Assembly: GCA_020722815.1 (NCBI GenBank)
Contig: DYKB01000011.1
Span: 49,501 to 113,500, forward strand
Length of the DNA: 64,000 nucleotides
Direction of reading: 5' to 3'
DNA from: Caldithrix sp.
Lineage (GTDB): Bacteria > Zhuqueibacterota > Zhuqueibacteria > Thermofontimicrobiales > Sulfurfontimicrobiaceae
Shown: piece by piece, positions 18,044 to 27,485 of the stretch
Position numbering within the stretch: the stretch's first letter is position 1
How the letters are laid out: each line of letters opens with the position of its first letter
Made by a program: the position numbers and the translations under genes
Notes under the pieces: model-generated
Seen by the model: only the letters and a program-made list of their open reading frames with translations
Told to the model about the DNA's origin: nothing
Database searches by the model: none

Positions 18044-18616
18044 TTATTGAATAACTTTATCCGACGGGACTTTTTCATCATTTAGCCAAACGACCTGTTC
18101 TTCTTCCATCAGTAAAGGGTCTGGTTCTTTTCGGGTAAATATCACCAGAAAGACTCCCATACACATCCCTATCGTAACGGCAATGTCCGCCACATTAAAA
18201 ACGGGCGAGTTAATCAGCTCAATATAAATAAAATCGATCACTTTGCCATGCAACAGCCGATCGATTAAATTACCAAAAGCACCGCCAATAATAAATCCCA
18301 GGGCATATTTATAATTAGAATGATACCCTTTTGTTCGGAAAACAATCCATAACAAAAGTAGACTCGCGATGGTCGCCAATAGTGTAAAAAAAATTTCGTA
18401 CCCCACCCGAATACCAAATACCATTCCTGGATTTTCCAGATACGTGAAACGCAGAACATCTTTGAAAATAATTAAATCGCGTACGTGACCAAACATATTT
18501 TTTCCACGAAGGGTCATGAATGCCCATTTTTTGGTCACCTGGTCAAGCAGAATGATGAAGACAATGATAAGAACTAAAAACCAGTTTAAATTTATTTTAA
18601 AAGAATTTTTATGCAT
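18044..18616 (-). CDS. lspA: Lipoprotein signal peptidase (signal peptidase II)
   Basis: Inner-membrane aspartic protease that cleaves prolipoproteins in front of the lipidated Cys. 190 residues with four hydrophobic segments. The catalytic aspartates are Asp128 in GKVIDFIY and Asp144 in FNVADIAV; the family stretches DQVTKK and GGAFGNLIDR are present. It ends in a slightly long hydrophilic tail. It would process the lipoproteins in this window (TatT-like and the one at 18.9-19.6 kb). It lies 15 bp before rluD. Confidence 0.96.
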   Translation of the reverse strand: MHKNSFKINLNWFLVLIIVFIILLDQVTKKWAFMTLRGKNMFGHVRDLIIFKDVLRFTYLENPGMVFGIRVGYEIFFTLLATIASLLLLWIVFRTKGYHSNYKYALGFIIGGAFGNLIDRLLHGKVIDFIYIELINSPVFNVADIAVTIGMCMGVFLVIFTRKEPDPLLMEEEQVVWLNDEKVPSDKVIQ

Positions 18617-18923
18617 ATTTTAACTTAAAAGGATTTAGGCCAAATTCAGAACATTTTATTTGCGACAGTGCACTTTTTATAAGCAAATTCGATCCCCTAC
18701 CCTCAGACAAGGAAAAATTAATACCACATTTTCCCTCACGAAAAAAATTTATATCGAGGAATTTTGGCGTGACGCAATAATGAATCAAGAAAGATAACTA
18801 AAAAATGTACGATCGTAAAATAATTTATTGGAATTCAATCCTCCTGAAAACTGGAAATGTTTTCCAACTAAAATGCCTCAATTCGCCTGTTGTAAATGAG
18901 AATAAAACTGTGAGTCGAAAGTT
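18617..18923. other. Intergenic, nothing recognised
   Basis: About 300 bp of AT-rich sequence between the lipoprotein gene end and the lspA start. It presumably holds the lspA-rluD promoter on the minus strand, but I cannot point to convincing promoter boxes. Confidence 0.5.
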
Positions 18924-19613
18924 TTATTCGTCCTTCTTGTTTTTCTTATTTATTTGCTTAAGGAGATCATTTATTTCCTGATTCTGTTTTTCCCGATCAC
19001 CCTTCACATCTTTAAGTGCTTTCTCCAGCTCGGCGCGTTTTTTCTTGGTGCTATTCATCTCTTTAATCGCTGCCACTTTTCGTTCTTCTTTTATCTGCTC
19101 AATCGCATTATGGCGATCAAGACGGCTACCCTGAAAGTGAAAAATCGTACCACCGATTACGGTTCCAAGACTGGTGGGAACCCATAAAATGGCCCCCTGC
19201 GCACCATCATCAGTTTCGTGAAGAACATTGGCCGTGATAAAAAATGTAATGCCAAAACTTAATGCACCGCCACCGATGGTGAATAACCATTTGTTTAAAT
19301 TTTTCTGGTATCTTTTGATTAAACTTTCTGGAATAACCTTTTTACCTTCATCATAAACAACAGGTCTTTTTTGAATTTCCATAATTTCAGAACGAACGAT
19401 TTTCCGGGTCTCGGATAAATCCTCCCATGGGCGGACCACCATGGTTTTTTCATCCATTTTATCAATTTCCCCTTTTATTACCTCACCCGATGATAAGGTG
19501 ATATAAACGTACGTTCCCGATTCCAGACTATTATAATTTACAGGTATTTTTTTTACACACCCGGATAGAAAAAACATCATGATTATGATTATACCAGAAA
19601 AATATCGAAACAT
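18924..19613 (-). CDS. Putative lipoprotein, function unknown
   Basis: Predicted lipoprotein of about 229 residues. I choose the ATG at 19613 (MFRYFSGIIIIMMFF) because GGGAG and AAAGG precede it and it yields a clean signal peptide with lipobox FLSGC; upstream in-frame starts would bury the signal. After the Cys comes a segment YVYITLSSGEVIKGEIDKM that looks like a small beta domain of the kind used for regulated surface or pilus-associated lipoproteins. A hydrophobic segment (FTIGGGALSFGITFFI) and a lysine/glutamate-rich coiled-coil tail follow. No known family is recognised. It stands alone between palindromic repeats. Confidence 0.8.
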   Translation of the reverse strand: MFRYFSGIIIIMMFFLSGCVKKIPVNYNSLESGTYVYITLSSGEVIKGEIDKMDEKTMVVRPWEDLSETRKIVRSEIMEIQKRPVVYDEGKKVIPESLIKRYQKNLNKWLFTIGGGALSFGITFFITANVLHETDDGAQGAILWVPTSLGTVIGGTIFHFQGSRLDRHNAIEQIKEERKVAAIKEMNSTKKKRAELEKALKDVKGDREKQNQEINDLLKQINKKNKKDE

Positions 19614-19738
19614 CCTTTGTCTCCCATCTTCAAGATCAATCCTTGCCAATCGGTCTATTGAGTATTTTAAAAATATCGTCATTAAAGTTGATATGACAAC
19701 CACTTGATTATTCTAATGATAAAAAAAATTTATATAGC

Positions 19739-19870
19739 CGTTCACAGGGTGGATCAAATCTGTCATTCCCGCATGTTTTTGGCGTGAATCCACACTTTTT
19801 TCAGACCAATGGATGCCCGATTAAAACATTCGGGCATGACAGAAGCTACTATTTTATCACCCTGTGAACG
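19739..19870. repeat. Nested palindrome with element B
   Basis: Outer arms CGTTCACAGGGTG (19739-19751) and CACCCTGTGAACG (19858-19870) are perfect reverse complements. Inside lies copy B of the ~79-bp element (19762-19840), in the orientation opposite to copies A and C, itself an imperfect palindrome (GTCATTCCCGCATG ... CATTCGGGCATGAC). The nested structure and dispersed copies resemble a small non-autonomous mobile element or REPIN. No coding capacity. Confidence 0.8.
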
Positions 19871-20003
19871 AATACAGGTTTTTAATAAAATGCAGGATAT
19901 TCAGTCTAACCTTATGATTTCAGAACAAAACCTTGAAAGGTTCAAATTTTCACCCCCTGTTATTGCGTGGATACCGTGAAAGATATCGGCTCAATAATCA
20001 AGG

Positions 20004-20128
20004 GAGATTCTGTCATTTCGGGTTCAGCGTTCTCTTCGACAAGTGCTCAGGGTAAGTTTTGCGAAACGAAGAATCTGCAGATAACCAATACCGGCTGACA
20101 GATTCTTCGCCTTGCTCAAAATGACAAA
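20004..20128. repeat. GTCATTTCG/AAGAATCT dispersed repeat
   Basis: Downstream of divIVA, sequence resembling GTCATT..GAGCGAAGAATCT is present in inverted arrangement (CGAAGAATCTG at 20078-20088 and CAGATTCTTCG at 20099-20109). Similar elements lie at 28584-28673, 52612-52711 and 56936-57043. Non-coding; possibly a bidirectional transcript end. Confidence 0.6.
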
Positions 20129-20153
20129 ACAATTTCTTTTTAAAACGGGCGTA

Positions 20154-20906
20154 TTAATTTATAATAAATTTATCCGATAATCTCACCCGTCGTCGATTAT
20201 CCCGGCCACTATCTTCTTCAGTTGGCGTCGGGGTCGTCAGTTTTGCTTCTGGCGCCGCAGTAGAAGCTTGTTTTCCTTGCTGATTCGACAATTGAAAATT
20301 AAAATCATCCGCCGAACTCATCCGTATCATATCGCGGGAATCCACATCTTCATCTTCGACCGGGGTGAATTCGACGTGAGATTCCTTTTGCTTTTCGTGA
20401 AAATTGCCCGAAGTTGGTTCAACGGTTTCCCGCTCATCAAATCGTCCCAAACCAATATCATCAATTTCCAGTACGCCGATAAGTTCCAGTTGAGATTCCA
20501 GGAGGTGCTTTAATCTTTTAGCAAATGAATCTTTTTGTGATTTAATGAGCATTAACTCATTTTTCATCTCTGCCAATTGAATTTTAGTACTTTCCAGAAT
20601 TTTTTCAGCCTTTAATTCTGCTTCCCGAATTATCAACTCAGCTTCATGACGCGCATTATCACGAGAATCATCCAGTGTCTGCTGCGCTTTCATCAGGGAT
20701 TCCTTAAAAGTACGCTCAACTTCCTGATAATCCTTTAGTTGCGTTTTGAGCTTCAATACCTCATCAGACATCCGATTTCTTTCCCGAATCAACGCTTCAA
20801 ATTCATCAGCAACTGTTTCAAGGAATGCATCCACTTCGATATTATCATAACCACGGAAATTACGTTTAAATTCCTGTTTTTTTATGTCTAATGGAGTTAA
20901 TTTCAA
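20154..20906 (-). CDS. divIVA: DivIVA-domain cell division/polarity protein
   Basis: DivIVA-like coiled-coil protein, 250 residues. The N-terminal ~35 residues (LTPLDIKKQEFKRNFRGYD, then VDAFLETVADEFE) are the conserved membrane-curvature-sensing DivIVA domain. A long coiled coil (about 30-155) with many Glu, Lys and Leu follows, then a disordered Ser/Thr/Glu-rich tail ending KFIIN. The start is a TTG preceded by GGAGG at a 6-base spacing. It lies ~60 bp downstream of yggT; divIVA and yggT-type genes are neighbours in many bacteria near cell-division loci. It probably localises to septum or poles; its partner is unknown. Confidence 0.92.
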   Translation of the reverse strand: MKLTPLDIKKQEFKRNFRGYDNIEVDAFLETVADEFEALIRERNRMSDEVLKLKTQLKDYQEVERTFKESLMKAQQTLDDSRDNARHEAELIIREAELKAEKILESTKIQLAEMKNELMLIKSQKDSFAKRLKHLLESQLELIGVLEIDDIGLGRFDERETVEPTSGNFHEKQKESHVEFTPVEDEDVDSRDMIRMSSADDFNFQLSNQQGKQASTAAPEAKLTTPTPTEEDSGRDNRRRVRLSDKFIIN

Positions 20907-20964
20907 GGATAACCTCCTCCCTTTGTATAAAAAAAATTAAGCATCAAATTGTTTGACTCAGCAT

Positions 20965-21261
20965 CTAATGCAAAATTAATGCCAATTCGAACAATGATTT
21001 AACAAGAAAATTTTGTAGAAAATAGAGCGCCAGAATTACCACCAATGGGGAGAAATCAAGGCCACCCGTTGCTGGTAAATAACGGCGCACCAATCCAAGA
21101 ACAGGCTCGGTTATACGATACAAAAATTGTGCAATCGGGTGATAGGGATTTGGATTAAACCAGGACATAAATACCCGAACAATCAGGACAAAAATGTAAA
21201 TCGAAATTAATGAATCCAGCAAATGCGCTAATGCGAGAATAAAATTTCTGATAATAAACAT
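20965..21261 (-). CDS. YggT family membrane protein
   Basis: Small integral membrane protein (98 residues) of the YggT/YlmG family, with two hydrophobic helices and the signature FMSWFNPNPYHPIAQFLYRI followed by TEPVLGLVRRYLP and GGLDFSPLVVILALYF. Homologues are linked to osmotic tolerance and, in cyanobacteria and plastids, to division or nucleoid distribution. The chromosomal pairing with divIVA downstream supports a cell-division context. No clear Shine-Dalgarno site precedes the ATG. Confidence 0.93.
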   Translation of the reverse strand: MFIIRNFILALAHLLDSLISIYIFVLIVRVFMSWFNPNPYHPIAQFLYRITEPVLGLVRRYLPATGGLDFSPLVVILALYFLQNFLVKSLFELALILH

Positions 21262-22212
21262 AGCAATTTCTAATTTTCGTTTAAAATCATTAAAATGAAC
21301 TGCGTTTAATTATTTAAATATAATCGAATTGAGCGTAAAAATCAACAAAAAATTAAAAAAAATCGCATGCGGCTTTATATAGATCATTCTGTCCCATTTT
21401 GTTGGATAACATTTCACTACTGTTCGCTTTTTACTCATCTTCTTTAAGCCTCATTTGTGACCCGCTCCCCTTTTCATCGTCATCGGGTAAAGATGCTAAA
21501 TCTCGAAAAAACAATTGAATAGCCACGAGCTTCAGCGGCTGTCCGAAAACCAGGAAATTGGCCAAAATTAACCTTTCGAAGGTTATAAACAACACATATA
21601 TCGATTAGAATTGAAATTTTAATCAATATATATAATTATTCCTGCTCAAAAACCTTCGAAAGGTTAGTTCGCGGACACACTCTTCAGCTCGTGGATCAAA
21701 TCATCCCAAAATATTAAAATGGGGCTTTAACCCACGGATGTATCAGAAATCGGGCTTAAAAGCCTGGTGCTGAGAGGGGTGTTCATGGAACCACGCGCTA
21801 AAACTCGTGGAAATTCAATACTAACTTATTGAAATTCAGAATGTTATCATTTTAATTTATGGCGATGGTATAAACGGGTGCTCCCCCCTCTCCCGCCAGG
21901 TAGGGTATTTTTTCTGGCAGAGAGGAAAAAATTTTAGACAAATGTAAAGCACATTATGAAAAATAGAGCCAATTTCATCCGGTTTATCAATAAGTAGTTA
22001 TGTTCATATCTCTTGCTGCAATGATTCCAGACCTCAAAATCCTGCATCTGCATATTCATAAAGCTGCACATTTTGCACATCAGAAGCAAGGTTTGCATCC
22101 TGACGAAAACAGTAAAATAATATAACTTATTGATTTTATTAGTATAAAAAAATGGTACGCCATTTGAATAATACCTGGCTGCCGAATTTATTGAATTAAT
22201 CAATTTAGTAAT
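21262..22212. repeat. Intergenic with TAACCTTTCGAAGG inverted repeat
   Basis: About 950 bp between divergent genes. The arms TAACCTTTCGAAGGTT (21569-21584) and AACCTTCGAAAGGTTA (21651-21666) are exact reverse complements around an AT-rich centre. Further out, CCACGAGCTTCAG near 21516 pairs with TTCAGCTCGTGG near 21685, making a large nested hairpin. Related palindromes are at 47683-47755 and 59329-59361. The remainder carries short remnants (for example 21880-21925 like the CCCTCTCCC family) and promoters I cannot define. Confidence 0.65.
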
Positions 22213-22227
22213 AAGGAGGATCAACTC

Positions 22228-24591
22228 ATGCGTTTATTTTTAATTCTTTTGTGTTTAATGACAATGCTCTATAACTTTTCGGCATTTTCAGGCGAAAAGG
22301 GTTGGAGTAAAGACCAGTTTGATCTGGATTTTCCCAAAGGCTTATTAAAGCAACAAGCGACGAGTATATCTTCTTATCGCGAGTTGAGGCAGGCCAATAC
22401 CAGCGCCACACTTATTTCTGGCGGCTATTTTACTCTGGGAACTGTTCAGGGATTATCCAGCAGTGAACTGGACAATTTGTGTGGTCTTACTTTCGGCCAT
22501 CCTTTTGCCATGACGTCGTTCCCGCTGCTCAAATTAAATGGTACCAGTGGCACCCCTGAAACATTTTTTGGCGTCTACACCGGTTCAGTTGAACAGAATG
22601 GGGATACGCTCAGCCTCAGCTATCAAAATTCCAATGTTCTTGAATTTAAATTTTTGATCGCCCTCGAAAAACAGGGTGAAATTGCCAGTATCATCTTCAA
22701 ATTTAGAAATTTGAGTGACCAGACACTCCAAATCCAGCCGGCCCTGGTTTTTGATGCGGGACTGGGCCGCAAAGGCGATGGCTGGTGCGAAGTGGGAAAA
22801 GAAACCGTTTTGACGGATTCAGTCATTGAAGGAACAAATTTGCCGGGACAAATTCTTTTGAAAGAGCGTTATGCACCGATTGAAGGATTGAAATTACAGG
22901 CAGAATGGAGCCAAACACCAATTCAAAATTTAATTTTTGCCAACTGGAAGGAACTCTACGAAAATCAAAGTGTCCATTTTAAACCAGTACCGGGTACAAA
23001 ACTTTACGATCTCGCTTTGCAATTTTCCTGGGCGGAAATTCAGTTAGCCCCTGGTGAAAAGACGGCTAAAAAATTATCTTTTCAATTATTACCACCCGAT
23101 TTTGGCAATCAACTTTTCATGCGCTGGGATATTGCTGGATTTCAATCGATTGAAAATGGTTTAGCCTTTCCCCAACCCATGGTTTCGCAAGTTGAGATTG
23201 CCAGCGTTTCCGGCGCCGGCTTTGCAGGTTATCAATTTTCCCTCACAACTCCGAAAGAAGCCAATTTTGGTGATTCATGGCCACAATTTAATATTTATCC
23301 ACCGGATTATACTTATCAAAATTTGACTTGCACAACCGAGGAAGTTTATAAAGATAAAGTTGTTGATTTAGCGCTGAAACTGCACAAGAATGGGGTCGTA
23401 TATGATCAACTTTTCAAACGCTTATTCATTCCGGCGATAAATATATCGGATACCGGATTAGTTTGTCGGATTGATTCGTTGCGAACAGCGCGTTTTCCAG
23501 AAGTTAAAATTTTCTTTGATGTCCTGTCACAAACCACTCTGAAACCAGTTCGCACACTGGTCGAAAAGAATATTTTCATTTATGAAAATGATAAACCGAT
23601 TGACCCATTCAAGCTCGAAAGAAATTATGCCGGTGGCAGTGATAAAATCGATGTGGTCTTTGTTATCGATTGCAGTGGCAGTATGGGAGATGATATTGAA
23701 AAGGTTCGTAAAAATGTTGGAGAGTTTTGCGATAGTCTGAAAGTGCAGGGTTATGATTATAGACTGGGATTGGTTTTTTTCAGTACCACCGTTGATAAAG
23801 TCTGCGACTTCACGAGTGATGTCAATGCGTTTAAAAGTAGCTTGTCGGTTAATCTCTGGGGCGGGCGTGAAAATTCACTGGCTGCCATTTATCGGGGCAC
23901 CGAGCTTTCCTTCCGCGAAGGCAGCAAGCGAACTTTCATCTGGATTACGGATGAAGACTATCCGGTAGCCCCGGAAATTAATCTTACAGTTCAGGATGTG
24001 GTCAATCGACTGCTTTCCATGGATATTACCATTCATTCAATTTCATTAACATCATTACAAACCAACTGGAGTAATCCAATAATTCAACCCACAGGGGGAA
24101 ATTTTTACGATATTTATGGTAATTTCCGGGATATTTTATTGGACATTACGCATCAGAAACAGTTGCTGGGCTATTGCTTAACTTATAATTCACCGAATCT
24201 GAATTCCTTAATCAATCAAATAAAACTGGAAATTCATTATGCCGGACGGGGTGGCATGGCGATTCAGGAATATAATCGTCCCGGAAATAATGCAATGTTA
24301 GTCAGTAAGATGCTGGATTGCTTTCCCAATCCGTTTAATCCCAGCGTGCAGATTCAGATTTCCAAGCCAGAAAATGCAGCCGCGGCCATCGACATTTTCA
24401 ATATTCTGGGACAGCGTGTGAAAAGTTTTCAGCTCAATGATGCCAGTACACAATGCCTCGTCCACTGGAATGCGCAGGATGAACAGGCAAAAGAAGTGTC
24501 GGCGGGCAATTATTTTATCCAATTAACTGTTTTTTCGAATCAGGGGCAAATCCTGCGTCGGGAAATGCGCCGGGTGCTTCATTTAAAATAA
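22228..24591 (+). CDS. Secreted VWA-domain protein with T9SS sorting tail
   Basis: Secreted 787-residue protein. A signal peptide (about 1-20) follows AAGGAGG at 22213-22219. The N-terminal ~450 residues are beta-rich and unrecognised. Residues ~474-650 are a von Willebrand A domain with an intact MIDAS start, VFVIDCSGSMGDDIEKV (DxSxS), so it can bind a metal ion and a ligand. The last ~95 residues (FPNPFNPSVQIQI..NILGQRVKSF) are the T9SS type A / FlgD-like domain that directs export through the outer membrane or surface attachment. It is followed 55 bp later by a second VWA-type gene with the same tail, so the two likely form an operon. Confidence 0.9.
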   Translation: MRLFLILLCLMTMLYNFSAFSGEKGWSKDQFDLDFPKGLLKQQATSISSYRELRQANTSATLISGGYFTLGTVQGLSSSELDNLCGLTFGHPFAMTSFPLLKLNGTSGTPETFFGVYTGSVEQNGDTLSLSYQNSNVLEFKFLIALEKQGEIASIIFKFRNLSDQTLQIQPALVFDAGLGRKGDGWCEVGKETVLTDSVIEGTNLPGQILLKERYAPIEGLKLQAEWSQTPIQNLIFANWKELYENQSVHFKPVPGTKLYDLALQFSWAEIQLAPGEKTAKKLSFQLLPPDFGNQLFMRWDIAGFQSIENGLAFPQPMVSQVEIASVSGAGFAGYQFSLTTPKEANFGDSWPQFNIYPPDYTYQNLTCTTEEVYKDKVVDLALKLHKNGVVYDQLFKRLFIPAINISDTGLVCRIDSLRTARFPEVKIFFDVLSQTTLKPVRTLVEKNIFIYENDKPIDPFKLERNYAGGSDKIDVVFVIDCSGSMGDDIEKVRKNVGEFCDSLKVQGYDYRLGLVFFSTTVDKVCDFTSDVNAFKSSLSVNLWGGRENSLAAIYRGTELSFREGSKRTFIWITDEDYPVAPEINLTVQDVVNRLLSMDITIHSISLTSLQTNWSNPIIQPTGGNFYDIYGNFRDILLDITHQKQLLGYCLTYNSPNLNSLINQIKLEIHYAGRGGMAIQEYNRPGNNAMLVSKMLDCFPNPFNPSVQIQISKPENAAAAIDIFNILGQRVKSFQLNDASTQCLVHWNAQDEQAKEVSAGNYFIQLTVFSNQGQILRREMRRVLHLK

Positions 24592-24646
24592 AAAATATAT
24601 AATAGAAAATTGATATAAATTTTCGGGATTTATAAAGGAGGTCATT

Positions 24647-26695
24647 ATGTTTCGTTTAAATAAAATATTTCTGTTCTTATTACTCATCATAAATATCCGC
24701 GCGATTCATGCAGATGGACTTTTACGACCGGTGGAAGAAAAATATCCCCAATCGTTGCTGCGTAACCGAATGACGCGGATTGATGTGATGATTTATGGCC
24801 AATTTGCTGAAACCATTGTTTATCAAGAATTTGTCAATGACTGGCATAAAAAAACCGATGCCGTTTATTCATTTCCATTGCCGCCGGATGCCCGTGCGAA
24901 TAATTTTTACTACTGGCAAAATGACCAGTGTTACAAAGCGGTTTTGCGCGTCCAGGAACAGGCACCGAATCCCGGAACGGGTGAAGGCGGCGTGGCTGCG
25001 CTCATCAATAAATATATTGGTCGAAATGGTATCAAAATAATGCTCAAGGATGTGGCGCCGCGCACGATTCAAAAGACACAATTGCACTACATCAGCCGGT
25101 GTGATTATGATCAAGGGAAAATGAGCTATGAATTTCCGCTGGATACGCAGGAATTTGTTCAATATCCGCTGGATTTGTTGCAGGTTTTTATCCACATTCG
25201 CAGCGATTCGACGATCACCAATTTTGCCATGTCGAGCCATCCGGACTGGAAGTACGTTTTTCAACGACCCAATGAAGTGAAGGTCGCTTTGATCCAATCA
25301 AAGGCATTTTTAACAAAAAATTTAAAATTTGATTATTCCATTTCCAACAAAGCGACTTCGGTCGATTTTTATTCGGTAGCAAATGATTCAATGGCGGGTC
25401 ATTTCGTTTTATCGGTCCAGCCGGATGAATCTATCGATTCAACTGATATTTTTAGCAAACGGATTATTTTCCTGCTCGAAAGTTCCAATAAAATGTTTGG
25501 CGAGCGGCTGGCACAGAGCAAAGAGGCCATTAAACAGTGCCTGGATTTGTTAAAACCAACTGACTATTTCAACATCGGTACTTTTACCTATAATTCAAAT
25601 TTCTGGAAGACAAACCTGGTGCCGGCTACCGCACAGAATATAGCTGAGGCTAAACAATATATCAGTTATATTTATAGTTCATCCGGCTCCATGATGCAAA
25701 ACGCATTACTCAAATGTCTGGCGCAATTTCCGGATCAGAATTTATGCAATTCGATACTTGCATTTTCCAGTGGATTTACCGTGCTGGATCCGCAGGAGAT
25801 TGAAAATAAAAATGTACAAAAAACGGGAATTTTCATGATCGGGATTGGTGAAGATTTGGAACGGGCGCGTCTGGAAATGACTTCGTTACTAAATTATGGC
25901 TTTGTCACTTATTTTGATGAGGATGATAATCTCTTGACAGGAATCACGCGTGTCTTTCAGAAAATCAGCCAGCCAATCTTGAAGGACACCCGTTTTGAAT
26001 TCGGTCAGGCCGGTATTCATGAAGTATTTCCAACCAAAGCGCCGACGATTTATCAGGGTTCACGGCTCTATTTAACCGGCCGCTACCTATTGAACCAACA
26101 GTCGGCGTTTTCCATTGCCGGCTATTCGATGAATGGTGCCCAGGCGCTGGATTATCGCTTAAATTTCAGCACGGAAACGACCCAATATAAATTTGCTGAA
26201 ACCTTTTGGGCCAAAGAAAAAATCGATGCGCTTGAAAGGGAAGTGCTGGTTTATGGTGAAAATCCCGCCAAAAAACAGGAATTGATTCGATTGAGTTTAA
26301 CTTACAATATTCGCTGCAAATATACAGCTTACATCGCCACCTACGAAGATCCAATTCCACCACCGACAGCCATTATTCCCAACGAATCGGAAATCGCGAT
26401 GGCACCGGAATCATATTTAATCGGCAATTATCCCAATCCGTTTAATCCCACGACTACAATTCAATTTTATCTGGCGCCGACGGCTGAATTAGTCAAATAT
26501 AAATTCATCCGAATCTATAATTTGCTGGGTCAATTGGTGAGCGTGATCGACATCAGTCACTTAAACACTGGAACACATGCCTTAAAATTTAATGGCATGG
26601 ATTTTAACGGGAATCCACTGCCGTCCGGAATGTATCTCTGTCAATTGGTGGTTGATTCGGAAGTCAGTACGATTCGAATTAATCTGGTTAAATAA
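24647..26695 (+). CDS. Secreted VIT/VWA-like protein with T9SS sorting tail
   Basis: Secreted 682-residue protein, start preceded by AAAGGAGG. After a signal peptide (~1-22), residues ~25-165 are a vault/inter-alpha-trypsin (VIT) domain: DVMIYGQFAETIVYQEF.. and YSFPLPPDARANNF. Residues ~273-450 have the VWA fold order (IIFLLESSNKMFGERL, LDLLKPTDYFNIGTF), but the MIDAS DxSxS motif is replaced by ESSNK, so metal-dependent binding is probably lost. The C-terminal ~95 residues (NYPNPFNPTTTIQFYL..NLLGQLVSVI) are the sorting domain. VIT-VWA proteins are usually adhesion or surface proteins; pairing with an intact VWA gene upstream suggests a joint surface role. Confidence 0.9.
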   Translation: MFRLNKIFLFLLLIINIRAIHADGLLRPVEEKYPQSLLRNRMTRIDVMIYGQFAETIVYQEFVNDWHKKTDAVYSFPLPPDARANNFYYWQNDQCYKAVLRVQEQAPNPGTGEGGVAALINKYIGRNGIKIMLKDVAPRTIQKTQLHYISRCDYDQGKMSYEFPLDTQEFVQYPLDLLQVFIHIRSDSTITNFAMSSHPDWKYVFQRPNEVKVALIQSKAFLTKNLKFDYSISNKATSVDFYSVANDSMAGHFVLSVQPDESIDSTDIFSKRIIFLLESSNKMFGERLAQSKEAIKQCLDLLKPTDYFNIGTFTYNSNFWKTNLVPATAQNIAEAKQYISYIYSSSGSMMQNALLKCLAQFPDQNLCNSILAFSSGFTVLDPQEIENKNVQKTGIFMIGIGEDLERARLEMTSLLNYGFVTYFDEDDNLLTGITRVFQKISQPILKDTRFEFGQAGIHEVFPTKAPTIYQGSRLYLTGRYLLNQQSAFSIAGYSMNGAQALDYRLNFSTETTQYKFAETFWAKEKIDALEREVLVYGENPAKKQELIRLSLTYNIRCKYTAYIATYEDPIPPPTAIIPNESEIAMAPESYLIGNYPNPFNPTTTIQFYLAPTAELVKYKFIRIYNLLGQLVSVIDISHLNTGTHALKFNGMDFNGNPLPSGMYLCQLVVDSEVSTIRINLVK

Positions 26696-26900
26696 TACCT
26701 AAAATTCTAAATTGAAATGCTTTTTCTTCTGTGAGATCGTTTTTGGCAAAAAATTGACCCCCGCCTAGAGCATTCAATTGGCAACCAGTTCCTTTCACAC
26801 CGATAGACTCCTTTATTAACTGAATTGTGTTTTTCTTTAAAAAGCTCTCGACTCTGCCCTCGTCAACCTCCCTTTTCAGGAAAAACAGCAAATTTATCAA

Positions 26901-26940
26901 ATAAAAAAGGGCTGCTTGTAATATATAAGCAACCCTTTTC
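26901..26940 (-). terminator. Terminator of tRNA-Pro
   Basis: Thirteen-position stem (26905-26917 with 26927-26939, one mismatch or wobble) whose minus-strand reading ends in CCCTTTTTTATTTG. It sits 8 bp beyond the 3' end of the minus-strand tRNA gene, as expected for its intrinsic terminator, and may also block read-through from the plus strand. Confidence 0.8.
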
Positions 26941-26947
26941 TAATGTG

Positions 26948-27022
26948 TCGGGGCGAGGGGATTTGAACCACCGACCCCTTGACCCCCAGTCAAGTGCGCT
27001 AACCGGACTGCGCTACGCCCCG
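26948..27022 (-). tRNA. tRNA-Pro (GGG)
   Basis: A full cloverleaf reads on the minus strand. The acceptor stem is CGGGGCG/CGCCCCG with discriminator A; the D arm begins TAGCGCAG; the anticodon stem CTTGA/TCAAG encloses the loop CTGGGGG, whose positions 34-36 are GGG (proline). The T arm has GGTTCAAATCC. CCA is not encoded. The gene lies 4 bp past the stop of the MerR-family gene and is followed by an intrinsic terminator. Confidence 0.95.
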
Positions 27023-27026
27023 ATTT

Positions 27027-27422
27027 TTATGCTAAATTTTCTATATCCTGATGATTATCAGCATCAGTTGCTAAATCCAAAACGCTTTTAATAGCAAGAA
27101 GTTCCTGTTTTAACTCACGCAGCAGATCATTTTTTTGCAATTCATCCAATGATAGCTTCATCTGTCCGGATTTTACTTCACGATTTTTTAATTGCTGTCT
27201 CGCGCCTTCTATTGTATACTTATCATCATAAAGCAGCTTTTTAATTAAAAAAACAAGCTTAATATCATTTAAACGATAAAGGCGATTTCCTCCCTTATTC
27301 TTTGGAGGACTTAATTCAGCAAATTCGGTTTCCCAATATCTCAAAACATAAGGTTTTAGTGAAGTTAATTTACTCACTTCGCTAATCGAATAATAGAGTT
27401 TTCTTATTGGGCGTTCTTCCAT
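27027..27422 (-). CDS. MerR-family transcriptional regulator
   Basis: Small DNA-binding regulator (131 residues). The N-terminal winged helix-turn-helix of the MerR family is clear: YSISEVSKLTSLKPYVLRYW, then ETEFAELSPPKN and NRLYRLNDIKLVFLIKKLL. A helical dimerisation segment follows. No metal-binding cysteines are present, so it is not a classical metal sensor; single small MerR-like genes of this type are common near the translation cluster in FCB-group genomes. It ends 4 bp before tRNA-Pro on the same strand, so the tRNA may be part of its transcript. Confidence 0.9.
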   Translation of the reverse strand: MEERPIRKLYYSISEVSKLTSLKPYVLRYWETEFAELSPPKNKGGNRLYRLNDIKLVFLIKKLLYDDKYTIEGARQQLKNREVKSGQMKLSLDELQKNDLLRELKQELLAIKSVLDLATDADNHQDIENLA

Positions 27423-27485
27423 TGGAAAACTTTTCGTTTAATTGCCCAAAAATACAAATATTTATAGAAAATTGCAAGTACTTTT

